This document shows positions 56,480 through 64,000 of a stretch of DNA of 64,000 nucleotides, piece by piece. The stretch is taken from contig CM037787.1 of assembly GCA_021229015.1 (NCBI GenBank), positions 34,299,874 to 34,363,873 on the forward strand, in the 5' to 3' direction. Position 1 is the stretch's first letter; the number at the start of each line of letters is the position of its first letter. A model generated the notes under the pieces. The model ran no database searches, was not told the origin of the DNA, and saw only the letters and a list, made by a program, of their open reading frames with translations. Origin of the DNA: Solen grandis. Taxonomy: Eukaryota > Mollusca > Bivalvia > Adapedonta > Solenidae. A program made the position numbers and the translations under genes.

Positions 56480-57674
56480 CAGTCGAACCTGGTCCAACGG
56501 CCACCTGCTAGCAGCGACCAACTGCTAACAACGGCCACTTCAAATTCCCCCCGACCAATTTCGTTCTATATTACACCTGTATCAGCGACCAACTGCTTAC
56601 GGCCACTTCAAATTCCCCCCGACCAATTTCGTTCTATAACGGCCACATATTTGACCCCATTTGGTACCCCACACTGGTATGAACGGCCACGCGCCACTGA
56701 CGCACCCCATCAGGAAGTTGCGTAACGGCTAACACCGTTAGGTGAGAGCCGAACAATAGATTTGAGACAATACCGTAATCATCGAGGGTGGCGAGGATGG
56801 TTTCCATAGTGACCATTACTGTTCGTACAGGTGGTGTTTGTCAGGTGTGGATGACCTTAATTGGCATTGATTAGCAAGATGTCTTCCTCATTTTTAATCC
56901 GGGAAAATGATAACAATGATTGAGTGTAAAGTGCGGTGCTTCAAGCGTGTTTAAGATGCGGTCTTGTCATTAATTATAAATAATTTTTTGGTTTGTTTTG
57001 TTTTCAAAGAGTTTAGAGAGAGAAAAAAAAGCACCTTATCTGTATCTCTGTTAAAAATACACGAGGTATTGAGGACCGTATAATAGCCGACGCTCAAATT
57101 GTGGATTACTCGGATTTTATCGCCAGACATAGTAAAGAGTGTAACATGTTTTCGCGTTATGAGAAAGTTGGTTTTAACACAGAAACACTTGCTTTATTGA
57201 TTGAAGGTTGATCAGAATCGATTCTCACATTACAAATACACATTATTCTATGATTATTACGTATATTCTACAACAAACGATCACATATACGCATTCTTAT
57301 GCTTTCATTCTGTTTCGTATCTGCCTATTCATTCTTCTGTCTTCAATATCCATGGTAACAAAACAACGCTGTGAAAATCTTACACAAGACAAATACATGT
57401 TTGTTGTTCAAAATGTTATTCATTTATGAAATCAATTATTAAACATTATTATGTTTTCACATTTGTTATTTAAAATATGTATATCCTCCTATAAATAACT
57501 TTCTGCACATAATTGGAACTTAAAGAGAGAGAGAGAGAGAGAGAGATGACCACATACATATATGTACAGTCACGAACATCAGACAAAACATGACACCTGC
57601 TAACAAAGGCCACCTGCTAACAAAGGCCAAAATTGTAATTTCCCTTGGGTGGCCTTTGTAAGCAGGTTCGACTG
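56480..57674. mobile_element. non-autonomous Tigger/pogo-type element
   Basis: Left TA|CAGTCGAACCTGGTCCAACG and reversed right CAGTCGAACCTGCTTACAAA, flanked by TA (56478-56479, 57675-57676) within TATATA. Subterminal repeats ACGGCCACTTCAAATTCCCC (two copies at the left) and CTGCTAACAAAGGCCA (two at the right) resemble transposase-binding sites. No transposase frame is found. A (GA)12 tract lies at 57523-57546. The termini differ from the 48546-52464 family in sequence (TCGAACC rather than TCAAACC). Confidence 0.82.
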
Positions 57675-57676
57675 TA

Positions 57677-58055
57677 TATATCATTAATCTCATGTTTTTA
57701 AATGTTTATGAACTGAGAGTAAATCATTTTTAATATGTTGTTTTACTGAACAAAATTCAAGTAGTGTTTTATTCATTCAAGTATATTCATTGTACAGCCC
57801 TGTCAATTAACAAGCATATCATTAGCATGTAGTTTGCCAGACTTTGATGGTGATTAAGGCAACTGAGAGAAGATTTATCAAATATTTACTTTGTTGAAGA
57901 TAAAATTTAATCAAAACCACTGCAAAATTTAAAATACATGTATTGGTATACATTTACAATTAGTGATATTATTTACTGTGAGAACTCATTTGACATACTT
58001 TAGAATAAGTTTTGATAAGTATGCTTTAAACATTCTTTACATATAATAATAATGC
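57677..58055. other. short intergenic stretch, nothing seen
   Basis: AT-rich sequence between the Tigger-type element and the inverted S1 SINE. No repeat or exon is recognised. Confidence 0.4.
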
Positions 58056-58059
58056 ATTT

Positions 58060-58298
58060 TCAGTCATTTGGAGACTGGTATAGTGCAGCCATAATACAGT
58101 ATCATGCCAAAGACATGTGGCATGATACCACACCCAGTTGCATTATCCTGACTCCAGGCTAACCAGTCCTAGAACTACCCCTATATGCTGAGTGCCAAGC
58201 AAAAGAGCTATACCATCTTTTAGTATGTCACAGCCAGGGATTGAGCCCACAATCTCCTGCTTTGGAGGCAGACTCTCTAATCGCTCAGCCAGGGACAG
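58060..58298 (-). mobile_element. SINE S1, inverted copy
   Basis: Reverse of the S1 SINE: begins with the tail side CAGTCATTTGGAGAC, has GGCATGATACCACACCCAG, CTGAGTGCCAAGCAAAAGAG and the box B reverse GGGATTGAGCCCACAATCTC, ending GATCGCTCAGCC-like CTAATCGCTCAGCCAGG. The tail end is slightly truncated. Confidence 0.78.
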
Positions 58299-58612
58299 TC
58301 TAATAGGCCATTTTTCATAAGACTTGTGTTAAATGGCAGGATGCATTTCTATTGAAAGCATTTTAATATTTACAGCTAGTAATGACTGTAACTGGAAAGA
58401 TATAATAAGTAATAAAGTATTTTAGTACAGTATTTATTTAGAGTGTTAACATGTTTGGTTAAAACCAATCTTCCATATAGTTCACATGAAAGCAAACAAC
58501 ATTGGTAAATAATATTATAATGGCTTCCAAAAACAATATGCCATTGAAAAAATAAATTAAAAAAAAAAAATGAAGACTTCATGAAAAGACTTATTGAACA
58601 AAAAAAAGATTA

Positions 58613-58740
58613 ACTGGAGTTACATGCAACACAGGAGTCCCCTACTGGTGAGGTGCATTTTTCCGTTACCATAGTAACCAGGATAGACAAACAGAGGGCA
58701 AACCTAAAGTCCCCTCTGGTGTAAATACCAGTACGCGACT
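58613..58740 (-). mobile_element. HINE-like element B3, short inverted copy
   Basis: Reverse of family B: the GTTGCATGTAACTCCAG-like end, CCCCTACTGGTGAGGTGCA, the palindrome GTTACCATAGTAAC (58665-58678), then GGGCAAACCTAAAGTCCCCT and the opening hairpin. Only about 128 bp remain; the core is reduced to one partial unit. Confidence 0.68.
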
Positions 58741-60184
58741 AATGAGACTTAATGTGGGAAACAAAAGGAATGAGACTTAATGACCAATAAAAAAGAGGTA
58801 TGCAATGTTTCTATGAAAATGAAAACCTTTTTACATCTTATAAAATAGACAGATGTACCAATTCCTAAATTTCAAATTTTGCAGGCTGGGTCCACCTGAC
58901 CAACATTTTTCACAATGTCTGTAGTAGAATTTCTTATTCCTCTAAATCAGAGTTTGCGATGTGGTCGAATCGCCCAGGAAAAACCAGGATAAATTACTTT
59001 TTCAGTGCAGCAAAATATTCTGGAAACCTGTGCCCATTTGTCTTTTTTCGAGTTACTTTACAAAGTAATACCACATGGATGTTGGGCCTCATCCTCGCAA
59101 ACGTCTAACCTATCTTGTTGATGAATACCCCTGCTAAATTGCCTTGACTCAGCACTGGAACGCAACGCAACAGACTTGATTCCTTATATCGCCTCCACTT
59201 CACTTTTGTGAATGGAAGTATGGTTGTTTACATAATATTATGTGGGTATACCCTGCGGTACATAAAAAAGATATGTATTGTTCATACATATATTTTCCTA
59301 CAGAGTCTATTGAAGTTCATTATGATTTTATCACTATTGTGTATGTTCCTATTCACAACCTTCACGTCATTATGTGACCCCATTCCTTTCATCCATCTAC
59401 TTACCAGTGTAACAGTTTAGTTTTTCCAAAGTAGCTTTTCCCCCGCCAGAGATTCCATGAAACCCGGGTCTATGATACAGTGTGGAAATCCCTGGCCAGA
59501 CCCAGAAGTTCCTCCACTTCATGAGCAGAAAATGAAGTAGTCAAGCTTGTCATTCCTTACCTCAAAGACTGCCCATAAAGGCGAGACCAGTCTGGATTAG
59601 ACCAGTTATCTCCACTCTATCTCTTAGACAGTCGGGGAAAAACAACAGGTAAAGTTTCCCTAGGGAAAAAACTGACTGGGGAAAAATTTGCTGTTTCACT
59701 GGGGTAAATGTTTTCAGGGGGCTGGTAACAGTCCTCGTTTAACCAGAGTTTCATAATAACAATGTTGCTGAATTATGGTGCATCAATGTAGGGGCCTTTA
59801 ACCATACACATGGGTTTGCATAATAGTCCAACACTGGGCCCATGTTGCACTAATCAGTCCATACACACTGGGCTCCATGTTGCACTTATCAATCAGTCCA
59901 TTCACACTGGGCTCCATGTTGCACTAATCAGTCCATACGCTGAGTTCTGAAACAAATTAATAGGTGACAAGAAACCAAAAGAAAAAAAAAAATGTCTCTT
60001 TCAGGAAGTCAAAAAGATTAATACTGTATTAACTCCCTTATCCTAACCATACTCAGGAGGTTAATTGATTAACTGCTTCAAGGTCTTATCAGGTACGTTT
60101 TATTTAGTTTCATTATACATGTAGGCCATAGGCCCATGAGTATACAAACAAAATAGCTTAACGCAAGAGTGTTCTTTAATTAGA
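58741..60184. other. intergenic; three-copy 45-bp repeat
   Basis: No gene recognised. At 59830-59945 three tandem copies contain CTGGGCTCCATGTTGCACT and AATCAGTCCATACAC. The rest is unremarkable; short frames have no motifs. Confidence 0.45.
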
Positions 60185-60278
60185 ATGTGACTTGTGGTCT
60201 CGGAAAAGTGTGATGGATAGACATGGGAAAGTGATCCCTTTGTGTCATCTCTGCTTACAGCAGGTGACAAAGTGGCAA
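60185..60278 (-). mobile_element. family H fragment, inverted
   Basis: On the minus strand it reads CTTTGTCACCTGCTG, AGATGACACAAAGGGATCAC, TTTCCCATGTCTATCC, parallel to the 9355-9430 copy (GTGTCACCT, AGGTGACACATAGGGATCAC). The hairpin arms are weakened by a CTTACA insertion. It borders the inverted-repeat region that follows. Confidence 0.5.
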
Positions 60279-60285
60279 GTATAAT

Positions 60286-61073
60286 TACTACGCTGTGTGA
60301 TTGACTTTGACTTTTCTCCACTTTACACTTCAACAAAAAACCGATATTCCATTCGAGCTTATCACCTGTCAAATAGAACGTTGCTTCGGTTGACGAATAT
60401 AAACCACGCCTCCGTAGCGAGAGGAATCAAGTGCACAGGTTTATCAATCTATAAATAGAGACTGTGACGTCACTAGCTTCATTCAGACCGGTGTTTTATA
60501 ACTCGCGGAATTATGAATTGACTGCAGTGCTGGTACATACAGACATGTAATCTTGCGAGGAAATAATGAATGAGTTTAATATAGACAACTATGTCGTTTC
60601 AAACGAAATAGGTGGCACTTAAACTCGGGGTGTTTTAGCAAGAATAATTTTGTCTCTTGAATTAATAAAGCACAGTGGCGTAGTTACTGTAAAACGGAGC
60701 ATGCTATTTGTCCTTGTCATCATGGTCTACGAACGTGTGGCTTTTAACGACATCTAGCCATTTTAATTGCAGTACTTCTTCATGTAGGAATTATATAAAA
60801 TCATCGAATGTCATTTCAATACCTTTCCAAAATGCACCGCTGACACCCTTTATAGGGATAATGATTTTTTAAGTCCGTCTCGGCCGACACCTCCAACACG
60901 AAAGTTAACTGAGAACTGAGCAAAAATCAATAACAAGGTGAAGTCAAGAGGCGGAGCTACGTTCTGATTGGCATACACAATGCCTTTTGTTTTCTACAGT
61001 AAGCAGGAAAGCGATCGCAGTTTTATCGATGTAAAATTATTGGAAAAGTCAAAGTCAATCGCACAGCGTAGTA
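60286..61073. repeat. 30-bp inverted repeat enclosing a promoter-like segment
   Basis: Arms 60286-60315 and 61044-61073 are inverse copies over 30 bases with one mismatch. They contain ATTGACTTTGACTTTT and TACTACGCTGTG. The 728-bp interior is richer in CpG than its surroundings and holds the core promoter-like elements at 60450-60484. It may be the TIR pair of an unknown DNA element or a folded regulatory region; no target duplication is evident. Confidence 0.6.
60450..60484 (+). promoter_or_regulatory. candidate RNA polymerase II core promoter (TATA, CRE, Inr)
   Basis: TATAAATAG at 60450-60458, a perfect cAMP response element TGACGTCA at 60465-60472, and an initiator-like TCATTC whose A lies at 60481, 31 bases after the first T of the TATA box. 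That spacing fits metazoan core promoters. No coding exon can be recognised downstream in the window; the first ATG nearby (about 60512) gives only two codons. The product could be a non-coding RNA or a 5' UTR exon of a gene beyond 64000. Confidence 0.42.
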
Positions 61074-62254
61074 GAACTATCACTGAAAATGATGGAATAG
61101 ATACAACAAAAATGCTAAATTAATATTATAATTAAATATTTGCAAAAAAGTAACAAAATGAGAAAAAAAAACACTCCAAGATTATGCCAGTATTTCATTT
61201 TAAAGCTGAGGTGGATTATTTTTAAGAATTTCATCCTTATAAATTGCCTAAAATTCATTATTGGCGATTTAACAAATCCTCACCTCCCCCAAGAACTCGT
61301 CCCAAGATCGACACTAGCACTTCCAGCTATAATGCAGTGCTAGTTCACTTGAAGCTTACCCTTGCTGAAGCAAAAATATAACCTCTCTAAATCAAGTGAT
61401 AACCAGACATTTTCATTTCACTAAAGGAGAACACACTAATTGTTCATCTCGCATACTTTATCCTACACCATACAGCACATAAATGTAATATAACAGCTGC
61501 TATATATAATGTTCAGTAGCTGGGATTTATACTTAAAAATGGCCAGATTTCTAACAAAAATCAGTAATTTCAGTAATACAAGATTACATACAGACTTATC
61601 AGTGATTTGTTCAATGAGCGATCTATTGGTAAACTAAAAAAAAAGGGGGGGAGGGGGAAAAGTCTTCATTTTTATCCCCAGCTGAGAAAATTTCTTAGTC
61701 CCCAGGAGACAACTCTTTAGCTATACTTTTTTAATCTTAACCTTTTGATTTATATTTTAAATTTATCTCCTGTACAAAATGCCCTATTAACTTGTAGAAT
61801 GAACATGAAGTGGTATCTTAGCTATTTTACTTAAATATTGTAAATTTTGTCATTATGTGCCGTCATCAACTTGTGTGTTGTGATCGGCATTTTGTTGGAA
61901 ATGTGTGTTGTGATTGGCGTTTTGTTGGAAATTCAAAGCTTCCCTATTAAAAGTAATGTTTTTTATAAACAGCTGGTCAATATTGGGTTTGATGCACTGC
62001 TATTTTACATATTTTATAATGTGTAAGAAATACTACTGACCAACACACTAGTCTGCTACAGCATTTGTCCTGGGATGGCTGTGATGAACTCCAATGGACA
62101 CAGCCGGCAGTCATCAAATCATCTACAGGATCCCCCAGATTGGCAGCATGCTGTAATAAGGTATAGGTGTCAACAGTTAAACAAACCAACAGGACTCAAA
62201 ACTAAGATTATCGGAATGAAAACAAAGAGCTGATCTTAATGAGATTGTAATATA
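61074..62254. other. intergenic, no gene seen
   Basis: AT-rich. A local duplicate of about 33 bp (TGTGTGTTGTGATCGGCATT at about 61873, near-copy at 61903) is the only structure noticed. Confidence 0.4.
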
Positions 62255-62404
62255 ACTGGATTCAAAGTTTGTGGGTTCCAACCCATTTCTTGTAAGGATT
62301 TTTCATAACCTTCCCAGGTCCAACTTAGGAACTGACAAGAGACATTTGCGTTATGTTTCAAGAATTTGTTTCCCGATCATTGAAAAATTAAATTCTAGCT
62401 ATAA
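62255..62404 (+). mobile_element. SINE S2, decayed copy
   Basis: GGATTCAAAGTTTGTGGGTTC and CATAACCTTCCCAGGTCCAAC, then AGGAACTGACAAGAGA and CAAGAATTTGTTTCCCGATC match S2 with several deletions (part of the GCAAAGTACTGGT block is missing). Confidence 0.65.
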
Positions 62405-62421
62405 ACTAGGACTGGGTATTT

Positions 62422-64000
62422 AGGTTTTCGCCTCTCTGCAGGGCGAAAACCTATTGTTCTTCTGTTGATTTGTTTGTTTTTTTTTTTTTGTTTTTTGGTT
62501 TTGCTTGCGAAAACCTATTGTTCTTCTTCTGTTTTATTTTTATTAGGTTTTCGCATCGCAGTGCGAAAACCTATTGTTCTTCTTCTGTTTTATTTTTATT
62601 ATTATTTTTCTAACCCTTTTTTGTGAACGGCATATCACCATGATAGAAAAAAGCCACAATTATGAAATTTTTACCAGTTCCTTATATTTTTGTGAACTTG
62701 ATCCTAACGTTGAGAAAATTTTCATTTTTGTCTTATTTTTGCCGCTAGGGGGCGCTTTGGAATTTTTTTACAAATGCTAATAACTCTGTTATTTGAGGTC
62801 CGATTCAGATGTGGTTTTTTGCATTGTGTTCCTTGTCAAAAACCTAATCAAATATGATAGGTCACAAAAATCTGCGTATATAAAACTTTTTGACTACGGA
62901 AGGTTGAACGTTCGAACCTCGCAAAAAACAGTGAAATAAGGGTAGGTCTACAAAAAAAGTGCCCATTTTTATTGGAGTTGAGATAAAAGAATTTTGTTTG
63001 TTGCATATGATTCGCAAGACATATACGCACAAAATATATGGGGTGGCGAATTCGGGAGATGCATGGTTTGTTCACAGTACGCGGTCAAACTTAACCAATA
63101 TTTTCGAAAATCAACATTTTCAAAGCATGACTGTTAAGATTTTTTGCAGCTCCTGGCTTTATTTTTAGTTCAATTTCTATGAAATTTTCACATTTAATGT
63201 AAAACTATGTTCTTAAGTGTCACATAATATAAAAGTAAAAATGTATTGTAAAGGTCAAGGTCATATTAGGATTATTGTATATCAATTCGGCTTGAAATAG
63301 CTCAAAATTAAAAAACAATTCATAAACAATATATGAACAAAAGATTTAGTTTTAGAAAAGTTCTTTCTAATGATGTTTAGATTTTGAAGATCGGACTTGA
63401 TTTGGTCATTTTACGGCAGTCTGAAGTTTGATCTTTTTCAGGAATAATTGTAAATCAGTATTTTTGCTTCAAATTGTGATTTATAAGAAATATATGATTC
63501 AATAGCGCTTTCTTATACTTGATTGAACTATTAACTGCATTTCTAAGTACCTTATGGTAAAATGTTAATAAATTTTGTTTCTCATTTTTTGTCTTTTTCA
63601 GGAATAATTGTTCTAAATTTAATTGGGGGCGTTTTGTTAAAAGTCACTAGGGCTAATAACTCTGTTATTTGAGGTCCGATTCAAATGCGGTTCTTTGCAT
63701 TGTGTTCCTTGTCAGAAACTAAATAAAATATGAAAGGTTTCAATAATTTGCGTAATAAAACTTTCGTGCTACAGGAGGTTGAAAGTTCGAATCTCGCAAA
63801 AACTGTGAAATGAAGGTAGGTCTACGAAAAACCTACCCATTTTATTCAGAGATGAGATAGGAGAATTTTGTTTGTTGCATATGTTTCGCAAGACATATAC
63901 GCACAAAATATATGGTGTGGCTATTTTGAGAAATGCATGGTTTGTCCACAGTATGCGGTCAAACTTTACCAATATTTTCGAAAAATCAACATTTTCAAAG
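62422..64000 (+). mobile_element. HINE-like family G (AGGTTTTCGC) with two stacked 5' ends, runs off window
   Basis: First start at 62422 (AGGTTTTCGCC / GGGCGAAAACCT, then ATTGTTCTTCTG). A partial repeat follows near 62507, and a second complete start at 62545 (AGGTTTTCGCATCGCAGTG, CGAAAACCTATTG). The core repeats after about 874 bp: ATAACTCTGTTATTTGAGG at 62780 and 63656, followed by TTTGCATTGTGTTCCTTGTC. The 3' end is beyond 64000. Short frames inside (for example 62574-62780) are shadows. Confidence 0.72.

Noticed and set aside
60100..60372. 90-codon minus-strand frame
   Set aside because: It overlaps the family H fragment and one arm of the inverted repeat; no motif or splice context supports coding.

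Overview
The window looks like animal nuclear DNA, very probably from a bivalve mollusc. It is AT-rich, has long introns with GT/AG sites, and is dense in short non-autonomous transposons. The repeat families (elements opening AGCTCACCTGAGC, elements with CCGTCCGTCC tracts, tRNA-headed SINEs) are of the kind I associate with heterodont bivalves such as dreissenids or venerids. The species is a guess. No bacterial genes, CRISPR array, rRNA or intact tRNA gene was found. A 100-base run of N (46313-46412) marks an assembly gap.

Gene content is low. The one host gene I can support is the 3' half of sorting nexin 27 (snx27) on the + strand: seven coding exons from 327 to 15244 that splice into one open frame of 231 codons plus a stop, covering the C-terminal FERM-like module that binds endosomal cargo. 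The PDZ and PX exons lie upstream of the window. An alternative 3' path through small exons at 15631-15666 and 19851 onward, with poly(A) signals near 20298, would give a different C-terminus. The acceptor of exon 4, with its first eight codons, is present in four tandem copies.

The rest is mobile DNA and its debris. (1) Several families (called A to I here) of rolling-circle, Helentron/HINE-like elements share one plan: an A-flush start after TTTTT or TTATT, a 5' hairpin made of a family-specific word, a CCGTCC-rich tract, tandem core repeats, the word again, a 3' hairpin and a CTTGTT or TTCTAGT end. (2) Three TTAA-flanked piggyBac-type MITEs carry a 32-bp-arm central palindrome. (3) A Tigger/pogo element (48546-52464) has both TIRs and TA duplications and a broken transposase, with two other elements nested in it; a shorter transposase-less relative lies at 56480-57674. 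(4) A TA-flanked MITE (39423-40920) carries repeated CGGAC words. (5) A minus-strand CR1/L2-like LINE (33261-36640) has a 2A (NPGP) motif near its N-terminus, an APE endonuclease and a truncated RT. (6) At least three tRNA-derived SINE families and many minisatellites are present.

Two stretches look regulatory rather than repetitive: a TATA/CRE/initiator arrangement at 60450-60484 inside a 30-bp inverted repeat, and a CCAAT/MEF2-like block at 30480-30720. Neither is linked to a recognisable coding exon here. Remaining sequence is AT-rich intergenic or intronic DNA in which I see no gene.
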